Part shown: one piece after another, positions 35,559 through 46,466 of the stretch | How positions within the stretch are numbered: the first letter of the stretch is position 1 | How the letters are laid out: the number at the start of each line of letters is the position of its first letter | NCBI GenBank assembly: GCA_000827205.1 | Contig: KN832554.1 | Span: 2,962,690 to 3,026,689 of the forward strand | From: Plicaturopsis crispa FD-325 SS-3 | Lineage: Eukaryota > Basidiomycota > Agaricomycetes > Amylocorticiales > Amylocorticiaceae | Length of the DNA: 64,000 nucleotides | Direction of reading: 5' to 3' | Program-made: the position numbers and the translations under genes | Notes under the pieces: model-generated | Databases searched by the model: none | Told to the model about the DNA's origin: nothing | The model's input: only the letters and a program-made list of their open reading frames with translations

Positions 35559-37322
35559 TCAAGTCGTCAAAGCTACGTGGGTAGGTTCTTCAGAGTGCAC
35601 CGAGTCCGGCGGTATCGCTTGTTGAGACGAGAAAAGCGAAGAGTTCCGCGGCGTGGATTCAGCGTCACTGTAAGGGGATTGACCATATGTGAATCCCCAA
35701 CTATCCGGCGGGTCTGGATTGCCCCCATTCGTAATTCCTGACGATGATGGCGGCAAGTCAGGAGTCAAAGTGGTTACACTCGAATCGCTTGCCTGCCGTC
35801 CGTGGCTTTCGTCGATAACCGAGAGTACGCTCCGAAGTTTCGACTCAGATTTACGAGGAAGGTGGCCTGACGAGGGCGGGTGCGAGCTGCGCCGGTTGGG
35901 AGGTGATACAGAGCGTGGGGGTGTCGAGGACGGTGTGAGTGCCGACGGGACATCCGCCCACTCCGACGTCCCTTCAGGGAAGAAGCCGTTGCTGGGCGGT
36001 ACCCAAGAATTTCGGCGGGACGAGTCGCCCGACAATTCGCGATCTGGAGTGGCAACACCCGGGGTGCTGGGCGAGGGTGAAGGCGAAGGCGCATTTCCGA
36101 TGATAGATAGTGGAGGAAGTATGCTGAATATTTGGTCCTCGGCTTGAGGGGGTCCATACGAGTCGAATGGATCAGGTACAGATTGGAGCATAGGCTCAAT
36201 TACGGGGTCAGAACTTCAGCATAGGGTGAGAAATGGCCACATTAGATAAGAGCGCATAGAACTGACGCTTTTGCTGTGAAACGGTCGAATACATCCATTG
36301 TGGAACGAACCACGATGCACGTCTGCATATGCTAGCATTTAGTGGAATATACGACGTCGTTTTGTGAATTCCGTACCTTTCCCTGCACGACGTCCCACAC
36401 TTCTTCCTCGTGTTCAACGATTTCCTGGTAATGATTTGCCTTCAAATCATCCAGCTCGTCTACTTGTCGCTGCAGTACAGTCAATGCTTCGCGGAAGCTC
36501 TGCAGATCTGCAATAATGGTCAGACTACTTGACATCAAACAATATTTCGAAAGTTATACGCACTGCGCTCTTTCCTATTCATGTTATTTATCTCCGTCTG
36601 ACGAATGATTTGGCTCTTTTCGTGGAGAGCCCTTTCGTACGCGGCAGACCGTTCCTATAGTAGACGATCAGAATAGGGTACCACGAAACGGGACTGGATC
36701 CACACACATTTACAATAGTACGATAAGTTTCTAGATGTTGCCGCAGAGGCTTTTCGAAATTCTTGTCCAGTGTTTCGGCCTGTATTGCGAGTCAGTATCA
36801 AAATGCAATGCAAACACATTGCTACGTACAAGGACATGCCAGTGATTCCCTATGAGGTGATGCAGACCGCTAGCTGCCTGAAGCCGCGTCCCCGCCTCAT
36901 ACGAGGGCCCTTTAAGCCTGATAAAGTTCGCTTCAGCATTCCTGATATCACCTCAGATGCTTGGAGTCGTACGCAGAGCAAGCCTCCATAGAGTTCGCGA
37001 AAGCGGCCGTCGCTTTCGACATGGTCAGGAGCGCCGCCCGATAGTTTGCGCTCGTCGTCATAAGCTAGTAACAGCAACATCGTAAGACAGCAGTCCGAAG
37101 CTGCTGATGGGTCGTGAATTGTGGACGCACATCTTCATACGCCTGCATGCTCGCTTTGAGATTAGCCCTAGTGATTATCTTCTCGGGCCCGTTGGCTCCA
37201 AAGTTCATAGCGGAAGCGTGTGTGGCCTCGCTGAAGGTAGGTGATGGGGGACCAGGAGAAGCATTGCGCCTTGGATTGGTTGGCGAGATAGCGAGGGAGC
37301 GAAGAGAGCGAGGCCGGGGCAT
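35559..37322 (-). CDS. IVY1: Ivy1-like BAR domain protein
   Basis: Fungal I-BAR-like phospholipid-binding protein; yeast Ivy1 sits on the vacuole and binds Ypt7 and PI3P. After a disordered basic N-terminus (MPRPRSLRSLAISPTNPRRN) comes ITRANLKASMQAYEDV, then small exons: a NYRAALLTMSKATAAFANSM helix, AAGLHHLVGNHWH, LAETLDKNFEKPLRQHLETY, ERSAAYERALHEKSQIIRQT, NLQSFREALTVLQRQVDELD and KANHYQEIVEHEEEVWDVVQ. These long charged helices make the dimeric BAR coiled coil. The C-terminal 200 residues (about 36190-35559) are Ser/Pro/Asp-rich and disordered, ending EPTHVALTT. Family assignment rests on remembered similarity of the helix blocks. Gene symbol is tentative. Confidence 0.78.
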
Positions 37323-37796
37323 GGTGCAGTGCGTGGAGACTGTTAGAGGAACTGAACAGACTTTACTGAGGCGCAGTCCGTGCCAATACTTTCTTGGACA
37401 TTTCTGGATCGTCGTGCCTGACGATACTCAACGCTTCGTTCAGCTTGCTTCTGACAATGATAACTGTCGCTGTCAAGTCAGGGCTTCATATGTTCGACAT
37501 TTGACTTGGACTCGAGTACGATCGTCATTAATTATAAACGTTATCGAAGGCTTGTTGGAGGCTTGTGCACAAATTTATGCATTCTACCGTCTCTTGCTCG
37601 GGTTGGTCTTACGGGTCATATATCGTTGCTTCGGATAGCTCCATGAAAGCAGATTGCTCCAGTATCCCACTAAATCTCAACGAGCACCGGCAGCACAATG
37701 ATCGACGAAAGCCATAAGATTATATCCCATCCGTAGATTCGGTGTCTGCAGTGCGTCAGTTAAGGAGACCAGAATGTGAAGCGACAATACTCACAA
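37323..37796. other. Spacer between IVY1 start and bL19m stop
   Basis: 474 bp holding the IVY1 promoter and the bL19m 3' flank. The plus-strand frame through it has no recognisable character. No gene seen. Confidence 0.4.
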
Positions 37797-38375
37797 CTAC
37801 TTGTCGACACCTCTGGCAATATTCGTCATCTTCTCCGGTGAGTCCCTCAAGAAGAACAGCTTCGCCCTCCGTTGTCTCCTGCTCTCATTCGGTCCCGACC
37901 CACCACCCGCCCTCTGCTCTATCTTGATCTCCTTCACGTGAGGCGAGTTCACGAAAAACTGGAATTCCACGCCCGTGCGCTGTACAACGTTGCGCAGGAG
38001 GAACGATGTGTCTGGCCCGCGCCGCCGAATTCCGAGGAGAACGCCAGTGAAGACATTCGGTGCGTGCTCGAGGATGACGGTTATGATCGAGCCAGGGAGG
38101 AGTCGCTTGGGATGCCGCCTCGAAAACAGCGTCTTGAGAAGGACTTGCTTCTCTGGGGTCGGAAGGGTAGTGCGTAGGTGCGCCATTATGCCCTTGCCCT
38201 TGGCAAGTTGGGGGGTGGGCGGTAGGGTAGGCGCGGGCGGAATGATCGCTATGCTGGAGAATGGGTAGGGTTTTCTCGTAGGAGCTACTGCCTCTAGCAC
38301 TGGCGCAGACGCAGACGCCTTTGTCGGCGTGGTCGACGCATGCCTGACGGCGCCCCGAGCAGCGTTGCGCAACAT
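37797..38375 (-). CDS. IMG1: Mitochondrial ribosomal protein bL19m
   Basis: Single-exon frame of 192 residues. The N-terminus MLRNAARGAVRHASTTPTKA is a clear mitochondrial presequence. The mature part matches the L19 fold: RRHPKRLLPGSIITVILEHA, NVFTGVLLGIRRRGPDTSFL, LRNVVQRTGVEFQFFVNSPH, VKEIKIEQRAGG. The end is basic (RRQRRAKLFFLRD). A further ATG 60 nt upstream would bury the presequence, so 38375 is preferred. Divergent from PAB2 with 150 bp between start codons. Confidence 0.9.
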   Translation of the reverse strand: MLRNAARGAVRHASTTPTKASASAPVLEAVAPTRKPYPFSSIAIIPPAPTLPPTPQLAKGKGIMAHLRTTLPTPEKQVLLKTLFSRRHPKRLLPGSIITVILEHAPNVFTGVLLGIRRRGPDTSFLLRNVVQRTGVEFQFFVNSPHVKEIKIEQRAGGGSGPNESRRQRRAKLFFLRDSPEKMTNIARGVDK

Positions 38376-38525
38376 CCCGTTGTAAAATGCGAATTGAAGA
38401 GGAGTGTCAAGAAATAAATGACGGATTTCAGCCACGCGTTATTTACACGTATTTATTTTACTGTGGCGCCGAGGAACTTCAGACTCTCCATCCGCTACCA
38501 CCAGCTCTGTTTCACTTCCTACATA

Positions 38526-39445
38526 ATGGCAGACGAGGACACCACCATACCGTCCGTGCACGATGGTGCCGAGGTTATTGACGACGGGGAGGAGGAAGAG
38601 TCAAAAGTAATTCAACTCTGTGTTGTTTCCCCAAAGAGTAGCCATTGACGCGTTTGCTTGGTTTTATAGGAGATTCTCCTCATGAAGCAGCGGGTAGAGG
38701 AGATGGAACGGGAGGCTAAGAAACTACGAGAGCTCCAGGCAGAGGCAGAGAAGGCAAACAATGCGGCAGAGAATGGAGAGGACGGTGGTGCGCCCATGGA
38801 GACTGAGGAGGACAAGAGTCTTGCGGATGGCCGGAGTATTTTCATCGGAAATGTGAGTAGCAAAGACCCCTGTAAGTGCTGCGACTGCAACTAACGTCTT
38901 ATTCTTTCTTCTTCCTTGCTAGGTTGACTACAGCGCTACGCCGGAGGAGATCCAGGGCCACTTCCAAGCGTGCGGAACAATTAACCGAGTAACAATTCTT
39001 TGCGACAAGTTCACTGGCCATCCGAAAGGGTTAGTCCTTGGGCATCCTCCTCGGATAACGATTGTCTAATACCAGGCTAATCCTCTCTAGGTTTGCCTAC
39101 GTTGAGTTTGCGGAGCCGGAACATATAGATGCAGCACTCGCCATGGACAACTCCTTATTCCGTGGACGGCTGATCAAAGTCTGTGTGCTGAATTGGTTTA
39201 ATGACCCACGCAAGTCTGATCGCTTATCTTGTTCCAGGTTACACCAAAACGGACAAATGTGCCTGGATTCAACCGCGGTCGTGGACGAGGTGGTTATAGA
39301 GGAGGGTACCGAGGCGGATATAGGGGAGGTCTCGGAGGGTACAGCCCGTACAGAGGGGCACGCGGCAGGTAAGCTTGATTGTAATGACTACCCGCAAATT
39401 ACCACTTACACTTCGACTTGCAGAGGAAGGGGGCGTGGGTTCTGA
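38526..39445 (+). CDS. PAB2: Nuclear poly(A)-binding protein Pab2/PABPN1
   Basis: Binds poly(A) in the nucleus; in fission yeast it links polyadenylation to the exosome. Order: acidic N-terminus ([20 protein letters not shown], then an EEEE run), coiled-coil helix [20 protein letters not shown], acidic linker, then one RRM. The RRM has RNP2 GRSIFIGN joined to [36 protein letters not shown] and RNP1 [20 protein letters not shown]. The C-terminus spliced at about 39237 reads [12 protein letters not shown] followed by an RGG-rich tail ([12 protein letters not shown] type), the usual arginine-methylation target. Domain order is that of PABPN1. Five exons with short introns. Confidence 0.93.
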
Positions 39446-40705
39446 GTCTGCCAAAATGATTGTACGCGCGTGGGCGTGCCCGCCGCATCTGCGTATGTCA
39501 CTGCTATTTATATTGTTTTCAATCCCTTCTCTTCTGCCTCATGCAATTTCTCCTCCAGTCAAAACTATATATGTATAGCTACCCAAAACCTTACTGGGAT
39601 CGACATGTCGTGTACATGAATAATAGTGCCTGTCGATATAGACGGAGAGACCTATGCACGCGCCTCACACACTTGTGAAGTGTATATACGGTGGTACATG
39701 GCCGTAAGTACAAGTCTCCGCAAGGAAACATGTGATAAGTTTTTCCGAGAACCAGTGTACGGAGAATGCGTATCGACCAGCGAGGTCCCCGCTGATTCCA
39801 TCGGCGCAGGAGGATTGTAATCTGGTTTAATGGCGGCCCATCGGTGTCCGCGCATCGCTCGTTTAGCTGATGGTTTTGCGATAGCATCATGAAAACAAGG
39901 AATTCCGCGGCAGGAATGCGCATTTTCCCTTGAGTTTTCCTTCTGAGGCATATCTGCAACTCGGCGAGTGTGGAGAACGTGCAGTGTCCGCGGTACGTAG
40001 CGAGTTCATTTCCGATTGCGCACGAAGTCTAGTGTCGTCGCCAAAGTGATGAGCGAAACGCCTCCTACTCAGCGATGGATGAGAACCACGGGGAAAACCC
40101 TAAAGCATGCCATCCCATGGGATGAAGTGATAACCGAGGAGCTGCATTTGTTGTCTGCAGACCAGGCGTCGGGCCGGCCTATCCAGATGAAGGATCAGTT
40201 TGGCATCTTTGCACAAGAGTCTGAGAGAAAGGCAGGTGAAAACAATTAATGTAAGTGGACCCATTGGCCCTCCCCTGGCCGTCCCGAATGACCGCTGCGG
40301 AGAGAGCAAAGCTCGGTGAGATGATGCCACCGGGACGGGCATACCAGGGACATACGTAGCACTGTGCACACGAGGCAGGGAGCCGCGCGTATGCAAATTT
40401 GATATCTCTTGTATGGCAGAGTATAAAGAAAGGAGGGCTTTTGAGGGCTGTCGGTCAAGTTATCGCCTAATTCAAAGTAGACTCAAGTCTCGAGGACGAG
40501 GAAGAAGACGACAAGGCAGACGCGAACCGCGTTGTCGATGGAAATGACACGACTCGATACAGCCGCGTGGTTTTGGACGCCGGGCGCGGTAGACGCCGAA
40601 CCGCTCGATGATCTGTTCCTGGGTGGCCTCAAACCGCTTTCTTACAGACCGCCAGTATCGGTATCTCTCCTCTGTTCTATGCGCCTGCCAGACAATCCTA
40701 CTGGT
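39446..40705. other. Long spacer upstream of the Zn2Cys6 gene
   Basis: About 1.26 kb. It contains a weak small plus-strand frame (40046-40249, listed separately) and a plus-strand frame open from 40532 into the transcription-factor gene. The 39591-39959 minus frame has no protein character. Probably mostly promoter. Confidence 0.35.
40046..40249 (+). CDS. Possible small gene or upstream exon (unrecognised)
   Basis: A 67-codon frame starting MSETPPTQRWMRTTGKTLKH and ending SERKAGENN. A donor-like AG|GTGAAA near 40234 and an acceptor near 40480 would add an acidic segment with SLEDEEEDDKADANR. The required intron of about 250 nt is long for this genome. I recognise no family. It could be an upstream ORF or exon of the Zn2Cys6 gene, or chance. 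Confidence 0.25.
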   Translation: MMSETPPTQRWMRTTGKTLKHAIPWDEVITEELHLLSADQASGRPIQMKDQFGIFAQESERKAGENN

Positions 40706-43700
40706 ATGTCACACCCATCCAAGAAGAAACGCGTAGACGAGGACCCCGATTCTGCCCAGAGACCGGTGCAGCCGCAGAGGCGGAGAGTGTGGCGGGCCTG
40801 CGAGAGCTGCAGGTGTGTATTTACTAATCTCCAGCTTTTTGCGTCGCTATCGCTGACGGCTTCATGTTTTTTGTCAGGCGGAAGAAGATCAAGTGTGACG
40901 GGAACGAACCTACCTGTACGCGTCCGCTCATCTGACCAGAATCCAAGTATTGACCGAGGGTTTACAGGTTCGCAATGCTCGACGTCTGGCTCTCAGTGTA
41001 CTTGGCTTCAAACCAAGGACAGAGCAGCTCTTAGCAGACAGTGAGTGATGCACTCTACCTTGCGAAGAATAGGTTCTGATGAGAGTTACTTTTAGTTACG
41101 TTCAGGAGCTGGAAGCTCGACTAATTCAGATGGAACACATATTCGGCCAAATCGCTCCAGCTATCGACATTGATAGCTTGCCAGCTTCTGCTAAAGCTCT
41201 ATTTGCTGGCTCGTCCACAGGCTCTGGTACAGCAGGGAATGCAGAAGCTTCATCATCCATAACTGCGTCTGCGTATTCTGCACCCAGAAACGCCGGCTCG
41301 CATTCACCGCCACAAAGTGGTTCATCCCCGCAGGTCAAGGTTGAAGAGGACGAAGTCGAATCTTCGGGGCAATTGGCTCTCGACGAACATGGACACATGC
41401 GGTGGATAGGACGCTCGTCGACCATGACGCTGATACAGAATTTCAAGGCCCTCACCACTTCACCGTTGAACCGGGTGTCTCCCATGGAGGAGGACCCACG
41501 CGCCCCCGGACCTAGCGTCAACAAGCTCTACTTCCCAGCATCAGTATTCTTTGGCAAAGTCCATGCTCTGCCCGGACCCGAAGAAGTCGAATATCCTGAG
41601 CGAGATTTAGCGGATAAACTAGTACGCCATCTTCTCTCACCACATGCATTTCTCTTCCTTGTTAACGACCTCTATCAGGTCGACGCGTACTTCTCGCGCT
41701 TCCACTTCCTTATGCCTGTGATTGACAAACCCTCGTTCATGCGGCAATACGCCACATTGATGGACAACACGCACGACATAAATATGGCGCGGACACATAC
41801 CGCGTTTATTTCTCTCGTCTTTGCCGTCTTCGCGTGCTCGGCCCGGCTGGTGGACGATCCACGATTAGAGGCAGAGGACCGTCTGGACGACGGCGGGATG
41901 GGTATGGTATACTACGAGCGGTAAGCAATCCTAGTGCATTCATGGACTCCATGCTGATGCGACCTTTTGTGCAGCGCTTTAATTCTACATTATATTAGCC
42001 ATGCTTCCATTCAACCGGAGCATGTGCAGTGTTTCATATTGATGGCTTCCTTCCTGTGTTCTGTGAATTGTCTCCCGCAAGCATGGCTTCTGGTCGGGCA
42101 AGCTGTTCGCACCGCGCAAGATCTTGGCTTCCATGTAGGTTCATTCCTTGGACACTGTACCATCACTTGTGCTAATGTCCGCCAAAACGCAGCGCTCACC
42201 GCGGCGATTACTTATCACAAGCATCGAGAAGGAGACACGGCGGAAGATTTGGTGGGGCGTATACTCCCTGGATCGAATGCTTGCGCTGTCTCTCGGCCGT
42301 CCCTTAGGCATAGAGGATGCCGACTGCGACGTCGAATGGCCCGTTGACGTCGACGACGAAGAGCTGCCGGAGTACTTCGACGGCGCCCAGCCTCAGCGCA
42401 AATACCCGTCTCTCATGACCGGATATATTGCGCTGACGCAGCTGTATCAGATCGCTGGACGCGTACTCCGTGAGGTCTACGACATCGAGCTCTGCAAAGA
42501 CCACCTGGAGGAACAGAAGAAGGCACAGCTGCAACGCACGGTCGAGGAACTGGACAGCCAGCTGAACAAATGGTGCGATGACCTCCCCGTAGTGTTCAAA
42601 TCCGAACCGGTAAACGAGAAACAAGTCTCGATGGGCGCTGTGCTCTGCAGCCATTACTACTCTGTTCTGACCACGCTCCACCGGAATTTCCTCCCCGTCA
42701 AACGGGATCAGCCCGCAGCCCCCAAATCGACAGCCAAGGCGGTATCCTCTGCCCGTTCCTGCATCCGATTGGCACCGTCGATCAGGAACGTCGTGCCTCC
42801 CTCCCATCACCTCGCTTTCTTCATTCAGCACCTATTCAGCTCGGCTGTCATCATCTTGCTCTATGCCATGCACGCCACCGACCCTCGAGCTGCCAATGCT
42901 GCCATGGAGGAGGCGAGAAATTGTCTCGCCGCGTTGGAGACGTGGGTCGGCTTTTGGCCGGGAGCCTACAAGTGCAAAGAGCTTTTGACAGACCTGGCGA
43001 ATACGGCGTCCGAAGCAATCAAGACCGCGCAAAGCGGCCAGCAAACACCTACTGTAACTTCTACCCCATCCTCCGCCGCACCTCTAGAGCGGCGACGGTC
43101 AATCACTGTATCAACCCCCAGCCCCCCGAGTTCGTCTAGAGTCATCAAGAACAAACCGCGACGCCCTAAATCCAGAGATCCCAACGCTCCTACAAGACGA
43201 CCACCTGTTTCGGGGCCCTATCGCACAGATCGTGAGTTTCTTATACCTTCGCTTTGCAGACAGCGCTGATTTTCCTCCCTAATAGCCCAAAGAGCGCGCT
43301 CCACGTCCCGCAAACGCGGTCACGGAGAGACGGACGGGTCAGAGGAGCCCAGTCTTATGTCATCATACCATAGCATCTTCACAAGTCCAAATTCCCTACG
43401 GTCTAATCTCAGCAACCATAGCTCCCCTACCTCTGTCGATCTCCCGTCCCCGGCCATGGCCTCGCTCGAAATACCCCAGGAATCAAGTCCACGGCTGGTG
43501 CCAAATACCACAACATTTAATTACCATAATTCTAACTCGACACTATCGTCCCAGCCTAGCACGTCCTCCCAATTCGACTACCAGTACGGCATCCCCCAAC
43601 AACTGCCTAACATTTCTAGTGGGCACCAATGGCCCGGCAACGGCGACGGCGATCAGGATGGCATGGACATATACTCTGGCTCGCAGCAGGGCGGGCTGTT

Positions 43701-43974
43701 TGCGTATTCCGGAAACGCGTATGGCGCACCGTCCGAGCCCAATTATCTCGGTTACGACGATATCAATGGGGGCGGGCTGTCGACGGCATCATTCGCGGCG
43801 CCCGGCCTGCCTTTTCGAGGCCTGGACTACATCCGAAATTACAACCCTGAGACGGTGGGCAGCGGCCAGGACTCGCTGTGGCAGAGCTTCGACCCGGGGG
43901 CGTTTGGCTACGATCCTGAGCTGCCGTTCACCGCGCTGGGCGATATATCCGAGACCAACGACGGACGGCAGTGA
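40706..43974 (+). CDS. Zn2Cys6 fungal transcription factor with MHR domain
   Basis: Binuclear zinc cluster after splicing: CESCRRKKIKCDGNEPTC followed by SQCSTSGSQC, which fits C-x2-C-x6-C-x5-C-x2-C-x6-C. A basic run (KKKR, then PQRRRVWRA) precedes it. Then a linker WLQTKDRAALSRHYVQELEA begins a dimerisation coiled coil. The fungal middle homology region follows (DLYQVDAYFSRFHFLMPVID, then SLDRMLALSLGRPLGIEDAD near 42270-42320). The C-terminus (43260-43974) is Ser/Pro/Asn/Gly/Gln-rich, typical of an activation domain. The zinc cluster is intact, so it should bind DNA; targets are unknown. The N-terminus is uncertain: the frame is open from 40532, and GTATGT at 40704 could itself be a donor. 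Confidence 0.85.
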
Positions 43975-44314
43975 GTGGCTGTGACGATGGGTTGCGGACA
44001 TTCCTTTTCTCTTGTCCCGTGCGATCGACATTTCTTTGCATCTGATTTCCTGGCGCTGTTTGTAGTTCTTGCTATCAGTATACTAACGTCCTGTACATGT
44101 ATCCCTACGTATCTTACCGTCAAATATTCCCGACTTAGAGCTAGAACTTCAACAAGGCGTGGTCGATCATGGTCATGCGGGGGTGTTACCCCGGATTTCG
44201 GCAATGGGGTACCCGCCGCCGGACCCCGCAGAATAAGTACTTAAAGCTTGCTTAAAGCACCCAAGTATTTCAATCATTCCACCTGCTGGCTGTACTTATT
44301 GCCTTTCTTACAAA
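43975..44314. promoter_or_regulatory. Spacer between TF stop and acyl-CoA dehydrogenase start
   Basis: 340 bp holding the TF 3' flank and the promoter of the next gene. No gene seen. Confidence 0.4.
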
Positions 44315-46147
44315 ATGGCGCAGCATCCCATCGTAGAGCTAACCTCCGAAGCGTCGTGGTCTTTGGTTCGTGACGATTCGGCACCTGCAACGCGAGGGTA
44401 CTGAACACCCATAGATCGAGGACAAGTTCTCGCCATTCGCGAAAGATATCCTCGCGAAGCTCGTCAAATTCCACAAGGTAAGGAGGCAGACATAGTAACT
44501 AGAGATACCTTCCTGACGCGTGCTACAGGAGGACATTCTGCCCGCAGTGCGCATCGCGCACGCGCAGGTGCCAGAGGGCGAACAGCGGTGGAACACCATC
44601 ATTCCTGTCGTCGAGGAGCTCAAGGCGAAGGCGCGCAAACTGGGCTTGTGGAACCTCTTCCTCAGCAAGGCGCACTACCCAGAGCACGGCGTGCCGTTAA
44701 CTAACCTCGAGGTACGCAGCGCAGTGGTCTCCGCTTTCGCCATTCCCACCTAACCGTACGCAGTATGCCGTTATGGCGGAAATATTAGGACGGACGGGCC
44801 ATATTGGCTCAGAGGCTGTCAACTGCTCTGCACCAGATACTGGAAACATGGGTACGTCTCACCCGCACTCGAAGCTGTCATCGCGATGACGCAGGCTGTC
44901 CCGCAGAGGTCCTTGCGCGCTATGCGAACCCGGAGCAGCAGAAGAAATGGCTCCTTCCCCTCCTGAAAGGCGAGATCCGCTCCGCCTTCGCCATGACCGA
45001 GCGCTTCGGTGAGCCCTCCCCTCCCCTCCATTCAGCCTCCTTTCTAAACACGCGCACACACAGTGTCTTCCTCCGACGCGACGAACATCCGCACGTCCAT
45101 CGTCCGCGAGGGCGACGAGATCATCATCAACGGGCACAAGTGGTGGATCAGCGGCGCCGGCGACCCGCGCTGCGCCCTGCACCTCGTGCTCGGCAAGAGC
45201 GACCCCGGCAACGCAAGCGCGTACTCCCAGCAGAGCATCGTCATCGTCCCCGCCAACGCACCCGGCGTGCGCGTCGTGCGCCCCATGCGCGTCTTCGGAT
45301 ACGACGACGCGCCAGAGGGCCACTGCGAGATCATCTACGAGAACGTGCGCGTGCCCTTGGGTAACCTCGTCCTCGGCTGGGGCAAGGGCTTTGAGATCAT
45401 ACAGGGCCGGCTTGGGTGCGTGCTGTGCTGTGTCGTGCTTAGTGGACGGCGGCTGAATGAAATGACGACAGTCCTGGGCGGATCCACCACTGCATGCGCT
45501 CTATCGGGCTCGCACAGGCCGCGCTCGACAGCATGATCTTGCGCGTCACAGATCCCACGCGCAAGACCTTCGGGAAGTACCTTTATGAGCACGGTCGGTC
45601 TTTCTTTTCCCCATTTCCAAAACTCTTTCCTGACTGGAATATGCAGGCACGGTCGTCGCGGATATCGCGAAATCGCGCGCGGAGATCGAGTCCGCGCGCC
45701 TGCTCGTGCTGAGCGCAGCCCTGCAGATCGACAAGTACAAGGCGAAGGGCGCGCTCAAGGAGATCGGCATCGCCAAGGTAAGCCGCAGATACATCTTCTT
45801 GTAGCACAGCGCGCTGACCGCACCGCAGTTCGTCGTACCCTCCATGGCGCTCGGCGTCGTGGACCGGGCCATCCAGGCGTACGGCGCGGAGGGTGTCTCC
45901 CAGGATCAGCCCCTCGCGGGCAACTGGGCAGGCCTACGGACGCTTAGGCTCGCTGACGTACGTTCTCGCTATTTTGCTCACTCTCACTGCGGCTAACGTG
46001 CGGTTACAGGGCCCCGACGCGGTGCACATCCAGCAGGTCGGCCAGCGCGAGCTGAAGCGCGCGAAGCACCTCGCCGAGCAGAACGAGGCGGTGAAGAAGC
46101 TCGAGCAGGCGGCGTACAAAAAGGCGGGGATCAAGGCGCATCTGTGA
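44315..46147 (+). CDS. Acyl-CoA dehydrogenase (ACAD10/11-like)
   Basis: FAD enzyme that oxidises acyl-CoA to enoyl-CoA; ACAD10/11-type members favour long or hydroxylated acyl chains. Exons: MAQHPI (44315-44332) joined to [100 protein letters not shown]. The FAD-binding stretch is [20 protein letters not shown], then [20 protein letters not shown]. Later [20 protein letters not shown] and [20 protein letters not shown] match the C-terminal helical domain. It ends KKAGIKAHL. There is no aminoglycoside-phosphotransferase domain as in full ACAD10/11. A final SKL-type signal is absent; the subcellular site is unclear. Confidence 0.9.
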
Positions 46148-46466
46148 GGCCTGGATTTTTATGTTTTGCTATTTTTTTGTGTTTTCGCTCCCGTTGCTGG
46201 GATGTATAGTATTCAAGTAACACCCTTGGCTCTAGTGCATGTTCAGTAATCCGAGGTGCGTTATACCGTTTAGTGCGTCTTTTCATTTTCACGGCGAATT
46301 CGAGCAACAACCGAGCACGTTCAATATCCAATCCGCTTCCGTGTCCTATAATCATCTAGTAGATCCGCTAGTCGACCGTCGACCACCCCTCTAGCCCTTC
46401 CCCTCCCCCTCATCCCCTCCACTTCCCCTCGCCAACCCCTACCCTACCCTATAGTACCCTCCTCCG
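46148..46466. terminator. Convergent 3' flanks, G-rich on the minus strand
   Basis: 319 bp between two stop codons. The part at 46375-46466 is almost pure C/T on the plus strand, so G/A-rich with many GGGG runs in the sense of the Apd1/Aim32-like gene. Confidence 0.5.

Noticed and set aside
35689-36147. 152-codon plus-strand frame opposite IVY1
   Set aside because: Antisense shadow of the Ser/Pro/Asp-rich tail of the BAR protein; no splice sites or family match.
39591-39959. 122-codon minus frame after PAB2
   Set aside because: No domain, no neighbouring exon and unlike any family I know; likely chance in the PAB2 3' flank.
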